A stretch of DNA of 64,000 bases from Aldrovandia affinis. Lineage: Eukaryota > Chordata > Actinopteri > Notacanthiformes > Halosauridae. The position numbers and the translations under genes were made by a program. The notes below the pieces were generated by a model. It worked only from the letters and a program-made list of their open reading frames with translations. It was not told the origin of the DNA and searched no databases. The stretch spans positions 1,809,318 through 1,873,317 of the forward strand of contig JAINUG010000021.1 in NCBI GenBank assembly GCA_029706075.1, written 5' to 3'. Below, in pieces: positions 1-10,183 of the stretch; position 1 is the stretch's first letter, and every line of letters starts with the position of its first letter.

Positions 1-98
1 GATTGTTCCTACCATGTATTAATGCACATCTTATAAGTCGCTCTGGATAAGAGCGTCTGCTAAATGCTTAAAATGTAAAAATGTAAAATGTAAAATGT
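1..98 (+). repeat. 3' tail of an L2-type LINE, cut by the window edge
   Basis: The segment carries the tail core CTCTGGATAAGAGCGTCTGC followed by CTAAATGC and AAAATGTA-type repeats. The same text ends the two longer L2 copies near 46.8 and 55.7 kb, where it follows reverse-transcriptase C-terminal coding sequence. That makes this an L2 3' untranslated tail; the rest of the copy lies left of the window. Confidence 0.8.
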
Positions 99-212
99 AT
101 GGTATGCAGATGCCTGCAATTATGTCTATCGCTGTATTACTGCACTGATCTCTTGCGCTAACTATGATTGTTCCTACCATGTACTTATGCACATCTTGTA
201 AGTCGCTCTTAG
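99..212 (+). repeat. Second L2 3' tail, head-to-tail with the first
   Basis: It begins with TGGTATGCAGATGCCTGCA, which matches the L2 3' UTR before the tail at 46676 and 55629. It then repeats the GATTGTTCCTACCATGTA block of the first tail and stops inside the tail core at AAGTCGCTCT. The final GGATAAGAGCG and A-rich end are missing. Two tails of one family therefore lie in tandem, separated only by the AAAATGT repeats. Confidence 0.75.
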
Positions 213-1379
213 AAACTTAGGGAACTTTTATAGGCAGAAAATGTGCGACTCAGAAGCGTGAAATGTGAATAATGATTTTGGGATGACAACACTTAAGTGA
301 CAGGATTAGGGGATTTTAGGAATGGCTGATGAAGAGCTGCTCTGTCAACTGATAAACCTGATGACACCACTGCTGTTACAGACAGGCAGCCAGCAGCAAG
401 CAGCAGACCTGTTGTCTTAAGGGATTTTCTTCATGGACGGACAGCTGTAAACAAGAGGCAAGGAGGCATCATAGCACACAGCTCCCACTTTGCAGGTGTG
501 CTTCAGTAAGATTAAGCATGGCTTAAGAAAGGTTCCTGCTGTCAGAGAAAAGCTGTTATATCTAACGAATGCATTGTGGGGTATTTCAATGTTGAGGGGC
601 CAGTCAGGCCCTACACTAAGCTTATGGTGTGTGCCAGGGTGTCCAGTGGTTGCTGGCTGCATTTCTCTTGATGGAGGAAACAACAAATTTCACCCCCTCA
701 TTTAATCTGTGTGTACGGTTACGTGGCATTTACTTGACATGGTGAGGTTCCTGAACAAAGCCCCGGCCCTTGCAGAAATACTAACAAGGCAAGTGTCCTC
801 TATTCACAATTATGAGTAGAAGGCCTGCTTCAATTACCCTGTTGGATGTTCTGTGATCCTTAATGAGGAGGCTAAAGTGTGGTTTGTTGGATCTTTTTAA
901 TATAAGCTCTCACCTTGAACTAGAGAGGTTTCATTAGAACGTGGAAATGTAAAGCACACACCCTTTTTATTTCAGATGTGAGTGGCAAAGGCCTACATTG
1001 CACCTTCTTCTTTCATTAAAATACCAATCCTTTCATTGATTTTGGCTAACTTTGACTCCATGCTGCCTTCTATCTGCAAAGAGTTGGAGTGCATGACACG
1101 GTGGCACATGTGGTGAAAATGAGCAGGGCTGATGGAATGACAGTGATTGAATCATTGCACAGATCATTTGGAATATGTGGGTTCATGGAGCAAAGCCATA
1201 TTGAAACAAAATGTCAGCCATGGTAATACAAAATGATTAGTTGTGTCAATAATCATGCTGGGACCTGTTAGTGTTTAATGTAGAGGACAATTAGTTTAAT
1301 TCAGGATATCTACTTCCTGATGAACATAAGACTAAATACCTCCCTATTTTGTGAGACTGCAACTCAAGATCTCTGTTTG
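213..1379. other. No gene or repeat recognised
   Basis: AT-rich DNA with only short reading frames that resemble nothing I know. The two overlapping frames near 417-705 lie on opposite strands and look like chance openings. Confidence 0.5.
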
Positions 1380-1569
1380 TGTCATGTCGTGTGTTCGTGT
1401 TCCCCGCAAATAGATGATTTGGTTCTTTTCATGTTTTCCTGATTGTCACTTATCACTTACCTGTTTCCAGTCTCGTCATTGTATTATCGTTTTCTCCTGT
1501 TCCTCATGTGTTTGATTGCAGCCAGCTGCATTCATGTTAATTCCTGATTGTTTCTCGTTATGTCTGATG

Positions 1570-1577
1570 TATATAAG
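1570..1577 (+). promoter_or_regulatory. TATA box of the solo LTR
   Basis: TATATAAG sits 190 bp into the LTR, about 60 bp before the hexamer repeat. That is the expected place for the U3 promoter of an LTR. Confidence 0.5.
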
Positions 1578-1636
1578 CTGTGCATTTTCCCATGTTTGTT
1601 GCCAGATTGTCTTGTGCTTTGCTTATGCTTCCACAA

Positions 1637-1697
1637 CTTGTTCTTGTTCTTGTTCTTGTTCTTGTTCTTGTTCTTGTTCTTGTTCTTGTTCTTGTTC
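1637..1697 (+). repeat. (CTTGTT)n microsatellite inside the LTR
   Basis: About ten nearly perfect CTTGTT units lie downstream of the LTR TATA box. Read in different frames they produce the artificial Cys-Ser, Phe-Leu, Lys-Asn and Gln-Glu runs seen in overlapping reading frames on both strands. Confidence 0.95.
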
Positions 1698-1958
1698 CCG
1701 CGTCTCAGTCTCGTTCCCGACCCACCTGTTCCCACTCCTCTCTGTGTTCCCCGGACTGATTTCCTGATACCAACCTCCAACGACCATTGACCTTTGCCTG
1801 CCTGTGACACAGCTGGAGCCTGAAATGAACTTTGCCTGTCCCCGACTACTCTCTGGATTCCTGTTTTGCCCTGATTGCTCCCGTTTGACCATTGCCTATT
1901 GTCATTATTGCATTCCTGGGTCCGTGCCTGGTTTTCTGACACCGTTCCTGACAGTTTC

Positions 1959-2788
1959 ATAAAAGGAAATCAGAAATACAGATGAATGTAACCTGGATAT
2001 TGTAATTAAAATAATTGTATTCACTGCTGTGTAAGCCAGGGTTATTGCATCACCTCTGTTATTCATGCAACACTTACACTGCGTGAGAGCAATGAAAAAT
2101 GATTTATAAAGACTTATAAAAATAAGTAGGCATAATTAATAACCAGGTCAATGACTACAATGACACCTCCAAATCTGAATTTGAATTTGAATTATTATGA
2201 GTGGAATAAATTCATATTTGAATTTCCTGTTGGGCATCCTTATTAGGAAGTAAAGCTCTTTTGTCATTTTTAAATAGGGGTTAATATTGCTGAAAGGCGC
2301 CTTTATATACATAGACACATTCGTGTTGCTCTTCATGTTTAAAGTTTTCCACAGAATATATTCTGTGCATTATTTCCTTTATCAATATGTTATCTGAAGA
2401 AAAAAAACATTTTCAATGTAAAAAAGCCAAGTTACTTGCATACACAAAGCTTAAAATCTCTGTACATCTGTAAAATATAATTCCTACATTCAGCCTGCGT
2501 ACCAAATTATTAAGTTAGAAGTTACAACTAAACTTTAATCAATATATTTCACAGAAACTGAACAGACACTTCCCATATTTTCATACATTCAACTTGGCCC
2601 TGTGTCACTTCATCTTGTCCTCTCATCCCTCATTGTGTTTATTCAAATATTATGTCACATCCCCAAATGTCCAAGTGTATATGAAATGATTTGTATGAGT
2701 TTCATATTCTGTGTTTGAAAATAGCATACTCCATAAAGCATATTTAAATTCTTCCTATGATGTTGATTGACATTTGACATTAAAACTT
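1959..2788. other. No gene or repeat recognised
   Basis: AT-rich sequence with a few short GAATTT-type direct repeats near 2165-2225. No coding signal or element ends seen. Confidence 0.5.
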
Positions 2789-2803
2789 AGAAGATTACAT
2801 ACA

Positions 2804-3182
2804 GGGGTGGCGGATGGCGTAGCGGTCTAACGCGCCACACTTTGGTGTGGCGTGCGCTGCCTGTCAGGGACGCGGTTCGAAACCCACGTCTCCAACAGAC
2901 TGGCCCTGATCGTCAGCCCCGATCGGAGGCGGCATTTGGCTGTCCGCCTCCGGGGAAGGGGGGAGGGTGAGCCGGCACGAGTCCGTCGAGGAGAAGGTAA
3001 AGGTGTCTGTGGAAGAATTTCCGTCACGGAAGAGGCGGGAACAATCGGCCAGGAATGTATGTCTCGCTCCCAGAGGATGGGCAGCGGACTCGTGGGGGTG
3101 GGGAATTGAACTAAAAATGTTTTCAAAAAAATTAGAAAAAAAAATTTGAAATAAAAAAAAAAATATATATATTTTAAAAAAA
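2804..3182 (+). mobile_element. tRNA-derived SINE with target-site duplication
   Basis: The head has an A-box-like TGGCGTAGCGGTC (from 2815) and a B-box GGTTCGAAACC (2874-2884), the internal RNA polymerase III promoter of tRNA-derived SINEs. A GC-rich body follows, then an A/T-rich tail from about 3110. The flanks AGAAGATTACATACA (2789-2803) and AGAAGATGACATACA (3183-3197) are a 15-base duplication with one mismatch, so both ends are fixed. The body differs from the SINE at 63.6 kb, although both have tRNA heads followed by GC-rich bodies. The overlapping reading frames on both strands are not genes. Confidence 0.85.
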
Positions 3183-3197
3183 AGAAGATGACATACA

Positions 3198-4089
3198 ATA
3201 CTGACATTTACAATATATACTATGAGCACCATCACATATGAACACATACTTCATACACCCTCAATTGTAAGAATTACACACCCTTTCCATTTCCAAACAA
3301 TACTATGAGCAAAGGACAGATTATCCAGAACAACACATTGTTATCATTAAGACAAAAAAGGACCATGTGTTTTGCCTAATAATAATTACAGAGATATGTA
3401 TTTTTAATTTGGAAAAAATATTTGATGTGCACAAACATAACAGTGATTCCACATGCATATATAATAAATTGGAGCTATGAAAAATGCTCTTATAGTACTT
3501 TGTTTTTTCACAAACATACTCTGTATGCAATGTGAAGAGAAAATGTTGAGATCTGTTTGGTATAAATAGTATAGAACTTGAAAACGTTTCTTTTCATATC
3601 ACAAGCAATCCATCAGACCTTCACCACATACTGCTGACACTTGGAAAGATTGCACACATTGATCACATACACATAAAAACTATATTCTCTTCAAATGGAA
3701 AGATAAAGAAACACAGGGCCAAGTTACTTGAATTAATGTAGGAAAAGTGAGATGTATTGCTTTGGAACAGTGCTTCTTTAGTTTCTGTCAAATATATTGA
3801 TGAAAGTTTAGTTGTAACTTGTCAAGTAATTGCTGAATAAGTTCAAGAGATCAGCAGTATCGTGTTTACCTAAGACATTAAGAATTTGTAGCATAAATTG
3901 TGATTTGACTGCATTATTTTAAAGCAATCCGTCTCCAGCAATATAGGTTGTAATGTGAATTTTGAATTAAAACTGAATTGTGAGTTAAAAGTAGGCAGAC
4001 AGCACAGATTAAATTAAAACGGTTTGTAATAGGGTGTTTGATGCCATGCAAATTATCATGTTAATCATGATTAATTATGAATATGATGA
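3198..4089. other. No gene or repeat recognised
   Basis: AT-rich single-copy-looking DNA with only chance short frames. Confidence 0.5.
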
Positions 4090-4182
4090 TTGATCATACC
4101 ATGTATTAATGCAGATCTTGTAAGTCGCTCTGGATAAGAGCATCTGCTAAATGTTTAAAACGCAAATGTAAAATTTAAATGT
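4090..4182 (+). repeat. L2-type 3' tail fragment
   Basis: It matches the tail at the window start: ATCATACCATGTATTAATGC, then GTAAGTCGCTCTGGATAAGAGC and A/T-rich repeats. It directly abuts the LTR-like repeat at 4185. Confidence 0.75.
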
Positions 4183-4184
4183 GT

Positions 4185-4659
4185 TGTGGCAAAACCAGGG
4201 GTGTTGGATTACAGCACAGCCAATGATAAATAATAAAATTACCATACAACGACAAATAGGAAACAAATAGGAATTTATTAGGGGAATGAACACAAGAGGG
4301 GAATATGGGGAAGCAAACAAGTTTAGTCCATAATCCGTTTTCTTGGTCTTGATCCGTGATCCGAAATCATAAATCCAATCCAGTTCCTCAATCAAAAAGT
4401 CGGTACACAAACAGGGTTTTCAAAAATGGTCCAAGTCAATCCAAGTAGTCAATCCAAAAACAATTCTGTCTTTCACTTTCTCATTCACCAGCGCATTTCC
4501 CTTGACATACTTTATGTGTGTGAAAGGTGCGTCTTTTTATTTCCCTTGCATTATTGGGAAAAGTGTGTTGGGTGCGCTCTGTCCGCCCCGGACTTCCCAT
4601 TAAGGTGAGGGGGTGGAGCCAGAGGGCCACTATGTACTGCCCCTCGATCACCACCCTCA
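4185..4659 (-). mobile_element. LTR-like repeat, copy 1 of 2
   Basis: Read on the minus strand this copy holds GGGGCAGTAC, GGCTCCACCCC, GGGAAATAAAA, TGTGTACCG and CTAATAAATTCC in order, and ends GCCACA. The copy at 51743-52230 has the same blocks in the same order (GGGGCAGTAC, GACTCCACCCC, GGGAAATAAAA, TGTGTACCGG, CCAAATAAAAAC, GCCACA). An AATAAA near one end and a TG...CA type boundary suggest an LTR. No matching target-site duplication was found, so the ends are approximate. The 87-codon minus frame inside it has no counterpart in copy 2 and is probably not a gene. Confidence 0.5.
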
Positions 4660-4907
4660 GCATGCCTCTTGGTGCCTGCCACAGTGTAATGTGTGTAAAT
4701 GTTTGTTGTGTGCTGCTAATGTTAGTCAGAAGATGTGTAATAATTGGTATACAGCCATACATTGACACAGATCGCTTGCATTGATTGTGGTAACATTACA
4801 TAAGGTCATCTTTACTCACGGAAGATGTAGCTGGTGATTCTATCATTCAACACACTCCATTGTGTGCTGTCCAGTAGTTGTATAAACATGCAGTTTTGAA
4901 GTGAGCC
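4660..4907. other. No feature recognised
   Basis: Short spacer between the LTR-like repeat and the TTAA-flanked element. Confidence 0.5.
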
Positions 4908-4911
4908 TTAA

Positions 4912-5142
4912 CCCTTTCAGCCCTAATTGAATGCCGCTTCTCTCCTCCGACTCTGTCGGAGCTCCATGCTTTTTTTTTTGTTGGTGAACTACCATAATAA
5001 CCCTAAATGGTTAGACAGAGCAGCTTCTCTGCTTTCAGGAACTGTTGGATTTTGTTCAATTGCGCATATAATTCAAGAATTACGGCAATGAAAGTGACAC
5101 ATGTAAAATCATGTCGGCGGTGACATGGCCATTTTAGAAGGG
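4912..5142. mobile_element. Candidate piggyBac-type MITE
   Basis: The 231-bp segment begins CCCTTTCAG and ends AGAAGGG, and is flanked on both sides by TTAA (4908-4911 and 5143-5146). Precise TTAA flanks with CCCTT-type inverted ends are the hallmark of piggyBac transposons. There is no transposase, so it would be non-autonomous. A perfect 7-bp hairpin, CTCCGAC-TCT-GTCGGAG, lies near 4949. The inverted match is short, so chance cannot be excluded. Confidence 0.5.
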
Positions 5143-5189
5143 TTAAAGCCATCCTTCTCACTTCAAGTCCACTACCCACTGTCATGAGC

Positions 5190-5440
5190 TAGCCAAGCTA
5201 CATACAAAGGTGGGGAGGGAATACAGTAAACAGTAGATTACCAGCTAACATTATAGTTATGTCACTGGAAAGCTAGCTAGTGCACTAGTAATCTAAAGTG
5301 TAGCTAGCTGGCTTGGCTAATGATGGAATATATCACTGGTTAGATAACTACACTTCAGTAGTAAGTGAACTGCCGGAAGCTGGCAAGTTAACTAGGGCTT
5401 GATTTAATGAAACACTCTGTAGCTAGGTAGCCAGCTGTCT
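5190..5440. repeat. TAGC-rich simple-sequence tract
   Basis: Interspersed TAGCTAGC, GCTAGCT and CTAGCTGGC motifs recur every few tens of bases. A similar tract lies at 8230-8640. No ORF or terminal repeat is associated with it. Confidence 0.6.
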
Positions 5441-6448
5441 AAATGAAACCGGGCAGATGTGGCTTTCAAGCTGGCTACAAATATGTCTTATTGGTTTGTG
5501 TATACATTTAGTCCAGGGGTTTAGGGCCTACCTTGTAGTTGCCATAGCCACGAAACAATATTATACAGGGGTTACATGTGAAATGATATTTTTATATATT
5601 TTATATTTTTTGTTGGTTGTACAAATTATACATCTCTAAAACCAATGCTTTTAATATTTTGGATAGTATGAGAAAAAAAAAAAAGAGTACACTAGTCATA
5701 TGGATATAACATCAGAGCTGTACTGTTAAATTGGGGATCATCCTTTAGGAGTCAGTAAAGCTCTATTGCAACCAGGCAATGGAGCACACAAACTCATTTA
5801 GAGGAGAAGCGATGTAATTAATAAAAAAAAGTATTTAACAATGCATGCAGCTTGGAAATGGTTGTCTTTTGTGTCTGCTTTTTGAACCATGTCAACTGTA
5901 GTCTAGTCACTCCTGCTCGAGTGCTGCACTGCTTGCTATATATGTATGCCACTGCTTCTGCCCTTAATTTATCTGGGATAAAATGGAGGAGAGATTCAGA
6001 GGGAAGAATTTCAGATAGGACTGTCGCAGTGCAAACACTGCAATGCCACAACAATGATCCGAGATTGCATTAACACTGAAACCAGTACACATTCTCATTG
6101 GCTATATTATACCTAATTGCAAATATATATAGTTAAAATCCCCCCAGCAGAAGAGTATCACCCATTGAAGCGGCACCGTCTGTACTCTCTGCACACACCA
6201 CTCATCACAGAGTCCTCCACCTGAACCCACTCCCACTGCACTGTGTGTGTTCAGGTGGCACAGCACTCAGACAGCTGACCAGCTCGTCAACCATCTGCCC
6301 AAGCCAGACAGCACACTGTCTCATCAGCAGTCGGCAGGAAACTGAACCTGAGAAAATGGGGGTCACACAGCTACTTTCGCACCATTGTCAAGCTGTTTGG
6401 GAAAAATAAATTAGCCACCCTTACAGTTCTATATGGTCAGTCACAGTA
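5441..6448. other. No gene or repeat recognised
   Basis: Includes a somewhat GC-richer stretch at 6130-6360 without a convincing reading frame. Nothing further seen. Confidence 0.45.
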
Positions 6449-6456
6449 ACTTAACC

Positions 6457-6975
6457 CAGGGGTTCTCAAACTTAGTCCTGGGGGCCCACTGTGTATGCTG
6501 GTTTTTCTTCCAACCATAATTGCAACCTCTGAATTGTAACAAGCTGTTCATTTATAGATGTCTATTGAAGGATAATTTACCCTCTTAAGGCCACATCATT
6601 TGAGAAATATCTATGCATGTCATGAAGAGTAAATGTCCCATATTCACATATCTATGCTTACATTTTCTATAATGTTTTCTATAATGTGCTATATGGCAAA
6701 TGATTCCTTCATAGACTCATTGATTCAATTATACAGTAGACTTGCAGGTGAAATCAGTGGGGTCCTAATTGCTGAAAGGTCACTGAAACTTATGTGTGGA
6801 AAATTAAACTTTCAATGACAGAACAAATGGCAATGAGCCAAACCTGCATTGTGTTAAAATAAGTGCAAGGAAGAGAATGATGATGATTCAAACAACCTTA
6901 AACAACCTTAATTGATTGACTATAACAAAAAATAGCATACACAGGGGTCCGCAGGATTGAGTTTGGGAATCACTG
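6457..6975. mobile_element. Non-autonomous hAT transposon
   Basis: The left end CAGGGGTTCTCAAACTTAGT and the right end, read inverted as CAGTGATTCCCAAACTCAAT, form terminal inverted repeats that match for about 50 bases with scattered mismatches. The flanks are a perfect eight-base duplication, ACTTAACC (6449-6456 and 6976-6983), as hAT transposases make. The 519-bp interior holds no transposase, so movement would have needed a transposase from elsewhere. A fragment of the same family lies at 59240-59355. Confidence 0.9.
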
Positions 6976-6983
6976 ACTTAACC

Positions 6984-8229
6984 CACCTTCCACTGTGGCT
7001 GCTCAATCCATGTTATTGAGCTACCCCTAGTACTGAAATGCAGCAAGGAGTTGCCTACCCCAACAGCTACTATTTACAGTCTTTGCACATGGAATGGGCC
7101 AGCCAGGCAGCTATATGTTGTATAATGGGACATTGTAGTAGATGGCTTGTAAAAAAGATGCTCCAGTCATAGATTCTTCAATTATTAATTTTATGTTATA
7201 CTATTTTTTGTTTGCTAAGGACAGCTATTATGGCATCTAAATTCTTTGTTTACAGTAATGCAATGAATAAGGGGAATATTCCTCTATCCTGTTTTCATAT
7301 TTTAGACTGCATTGTCAATAGAATCAGCTGAAATACTGTGTAATGTATCCATGTAGCTATTTCAGACATTTGACATTTTCTGTATTTCAGCATTTTAGTC
7401 ACATGAAGAAATACAAGTGTGGTGTAATTTTTTATTTGTTTATTAGGATCATGTTTATGCGTGAAAATAGATGTTCAGCAGTGAAGCATTTTGGGATTAG
7501 CTTCATATCTCATTTGCTCTGCTCCATCTCTGCCTTGAATTTATGATTCCCCTGAGAGCTGCTCCTGAGGTTGAATCTATTTTTTTCATCCTTCACTCTA
7601 AAATCTTCAGCAAGAGTCCTCTCCTGCCAGTGATAGAAATCCACTCAATCGTTCAACCTTTTATGACCCTCATCTGTTCCGATCACCATGTGACAGACTT
7701 TATTTCTGTACCACAGAACATGTTCACATCTTATACTGCTTATTTATGCATTGTCATATGTTTCCTTAAAATGCTGCTATAGGACACATCTGTATATATA
7801 CGATGATATATCAATTAATTTTGTTTTATATACATTTTAATGAATCTATTGATAGCTATCTTTTAGGGCTTATTACAAGCCCTAAATGGTGTTAAATGGT
7901 TAATTATTCATCTAAAGTCATACATACTTATGGGGAATTCACATTTCTGCTTTTGCAATGTAGCTCGGAAAGGAAATCAGAATTTAGCTGGTCATTAAAA
8001 GTGATATGTTGTTTATGAATATATTTAAATTTGAATAGCAAGTGCTATGGGAAACACATTGTATGCATTGTTATCTCTTGTCAACATGATGCCAATCAGC
8101 CACAGAGCAAATGGGGGGTAGAATGCTGCAGAGAAAGTGCAATGCTATGCATAAGGATGGGGTTTTTGCATCCTGTAATTCAGGTGAAATCCGTTATGTG
8201 TCTCTTTCGTCTATAATCTATAGTCATTA
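6984..8229. other. No gene recognised; one strong hairpin
   Basis: Unremarkable AT-rich DNA, except for a perfect 10-bp inverted repeat at 7862-7886, TTTAGGGCTT-ATTAC-AAGCCCTAAA. No associated gene or terminator context is visible. Confidence 0.5.
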
Positions 8230-8640
8230 AATCTAACAACAAGGTACTTTGCTAAGCAACCTACAGTTTAGCTAGGCAAAGTGAGTGAGTGAGTATGAAC
8301 ACATTTTCTCATAGTGGTGACAAAGATCAGTAATATCAATCGGTGCTAGCTAACAGTACCTAGCTAAGTTGTAGTTTGCTACCGGGTTTGCTAATTAGGA
8401 TGTATACCTTGTTCTTGTTTTCATGGAGACAAATACACCCTGGCTTGTTACACTGCATAGCTAATGTTAGCTAGCTAGGTAGTTTCAGCTGGTTTGGCAA
8501 CTGATGCTGGGTGCTAGTAGTTTGTATTTTTGTTCGTTAGGTAGCTAGATAGCTAGCAGTATATTTTTAGCTGGCTAACGTTTAGCTATAGGCTAAGTGA
8601 GCTAGCTACCTATTCTGTTGTGATGGTGTGTTAGCTTAGG
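8230..8640. repeat. TAGC-rich simple-sequence tract
   Basis: Dense TAGCTAGC, GTTAGCTAGC and GCTAACG motifs over about 400 bases, like the tract at 5190-5440. It looks like degenerate short tandem sequence of low information content. Confidence 0.6.
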
Positions 8641-9389
8641 GGAATGATCATGTTTTTCTAAATCACTTTAGAAAAGTTTTACCAACAATTTCCAGATTGT
8701 AAGAATTACGATATTACAAATAAATATTTGTCTGACATTAATTCAACATCTGTGAATGTATGATGATGACCTAAAATTGACACTACGTAATTACAGCTTC
8801 AGCTCCAACTTTTTTGTTGCTGTTGCTGTCATGGTGACATACTGAAATGTATTTGTATATATGTGCAAAGGGGGGCTGGGGGGTGGGTGGGTTGAAGACT
8901 TTGAGTAAACCCTGGATTCTGGATTCAATTAAATAATGGAAGGTTATTGTAGCATCTCCACTCTTGGAAGTAATTTGGCACAATTGAATGTTATTTCTTT
9001 TTATGAGTTTTAACATTAATCCCAGGAGAATTGCCAGATTTGATTACGGACTCCTTCTCACAATGCCAGATTCAAATCACTGAGTGAATCTCTGGATCCT
9101 TTTCCAATGGCTACACATTAATTTTCATACTGCCTTTCCCCATGGAAAATCAAAGCACATCATTCCCTATAGAAATACGAATCAGGTTGACAACATAACA
9201 GCAGCAGGCTGTACATGCAGTCAAGGAATCTGGTCTTTGGCGACAGTGTACAAAGATACAAATAATTAAGATGTGTTTCTATTAGTTCAGCTGCAAAAAA
9301 ATGGAAAAACATACATAATTATTGATATTTGTTTATACACATGTTTTCTGATGTAATCTATAGTTAGCTCATAACCTTTATGGTGGGTT
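8641..9389. other. No gene or repeat recognised
   Basis: Contains a G-rich run at 8868-8892 and otherwise ordinary AT-rich sequence. Confidence 0.5.
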
Positions 9390-9397
9390 CCCACTAG

Positions 9398-9877
9398 CAG
9401 TGTTTAATTTGGCAAATGCCAAGAATCCGATTTTGCACCCCGGCAAATGTCTTACTCAGAATAAGAGCCCCGGGCTCATAAATATCTAAAGTGCGACAAC
9501 AACGCGTATTTTAACAGACTTAACAACTGAGAAACAATTCGTGCTTTCAGAGTGTTCACAGAGAAATCGGGAGAACAAGTTACACAGCCCTTGAAGGATC
9601 TTTTAACCGCTTGTAACACCATAGCAATTTCCAGCGCAGAGTGCGAGAGAGGTTTCTCATAAATGAATCGAATCTGCACGTTAACAAGAGCGTCTTTAAA
9701 AACAGCAACCATATCATCGCTCCTGTTTTTAACCCTTGTTGCTCCACCACTGGAAAGTTACCATTAGACCAGAGGGAGGGACAGAAATGCAGCGACACAG
9801 AGGTAAAAGTTTACAATTTTTGTGGTTGGGGAGGCGAGTTGAGCCCCAGCATCCCTTATTTTACAAATTAAGCACTG
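9398..9877 (+). mobile_element. hAT deletion derivative with transposase relic
   Basis: The inverted ends are CAGTGTTTAATTTG on the left and CAGTGCTTAATTTG on the right (read inverted). Both flanks carry the perfect eight-base duplication CCCACTAG (9390-9397 and 9878-9885). The 480-bp element keeps the last part of a transposase gene (see 9497-9804), so it arose by deletion of most of an autonomous hAT copy and later decay. It is unrelated in its ends to the hAT elements at 6457, 10906 and 16092. Confidence 0.88.
9497..9804 (+). pseudogene. hAT transposase C-terminal dimerisation domain, degraded
   Basis: In a single plus frame the sequence reads ETIRAF, then about 20 residues on TACNTIAISSAECERGFS, stop, MNRICTLTRASL, ISSLLF and APPLESYH, stop. 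The SSAECERGFS plus MNRI...R..L pattern is characteristic of the C-terminal dimerisation region of hAT transposases and of host proteins derived from them. In-frame stops are TGA near 9528, TAA at 9660-9662 and TAG at 9765-9767. The zinc-finger and catalytic portions are absent. It lies inside the element flanked by CCCACTAG repeats, so it is that element's own relic gene and not a domesticated host gene. Confidence 0.85.
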
Positions 9878-9993
9878 CCCACTAGCTACATTCTATTGTA
9901 CATGGCCCACACTGTACAGCAATAAAACATATATTTTCATTAGATTTCTGCTGGTAAACCTTAGTCCAGCAGCATTAGAACTCTCAGTCCTGC

Positions 9994-10183
9994 GTGGCAG
10001 TGTAGTATAATGGTTAGGGAACTGGGTTTATAACTCAAAAGTTGCATGTTTGAGACCCAGGTGGGGAACTGCTGTTGTGCCCTTGAGTAAGGTACTTAAC
10101 CTGAATTGGTTCAGTAAATCCAGCTGTATAAATGGATTAAAACTGTATAAATTGCTCTGGTTAAGAGTGCCTGCCAAATGCGT
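9994..10183 (+). mobile_element. tRNA-derived SINE with L2-type tail
   Basis: The head GTGGCAGTGTAGTATAATGG has the A-box; GTTTGAGACCC stands at the B-box position. The body runs CCCTTGAGTAAGGTACTTAA and CCAGCTGTATAAATGG. The end, CTCTGGTTAAGAGTGCCTGC, is a mutated L2 tail core. Better copies of the family lie on the minus strand at 28949-29158 and 35660-35896. Confidence 0.85.

Larger units (their letters stand above)
1380..1953 (+). mobile_element. Solo LTR of a Gypsy-like retrotransposon
   Basis: The element opens TGTCATGTCG and closes TTCCTGACA, so the ends are inverted TGTCA/TGACA as in Gypsy LTRs. The flanks are GTTTG (1375-1379) and GTTTC (1954-1958), a five-base duplication with one mismatch. 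A TATA box (TATATAAG, 1570-1577) lies mid-element, which sets the plus orientation. No gag, pol or second LTR lies nearby, so it is best read as a solo LTR left by LTR-LTR recombination. It is 574 bp long, a normal LTR size. I see no clear AATAAA. The reading frames across it are low-complexity products of the internal hexamer repeat. Confidence 0.75.

Noticed and set aside
1532-1960. 142-codon minus frame rich in Lys-Asn
   Set aside because: It is a by-product of the (CTTGTT)n repeat inside an LTR; the Lys-Asn run is the hexamer translated.
2815-2884. tRNA gene at the A-box/B-box pair near 2.8 kb, and likewise at 10.0, 26.1 and 63.6 kb
   Set aside because: The boxes belong to SINE heads with long unrelated bodies and tails and, at 2.8 and 26.1 kb, target duplications; none shows a clean tRNA cloverleaf.
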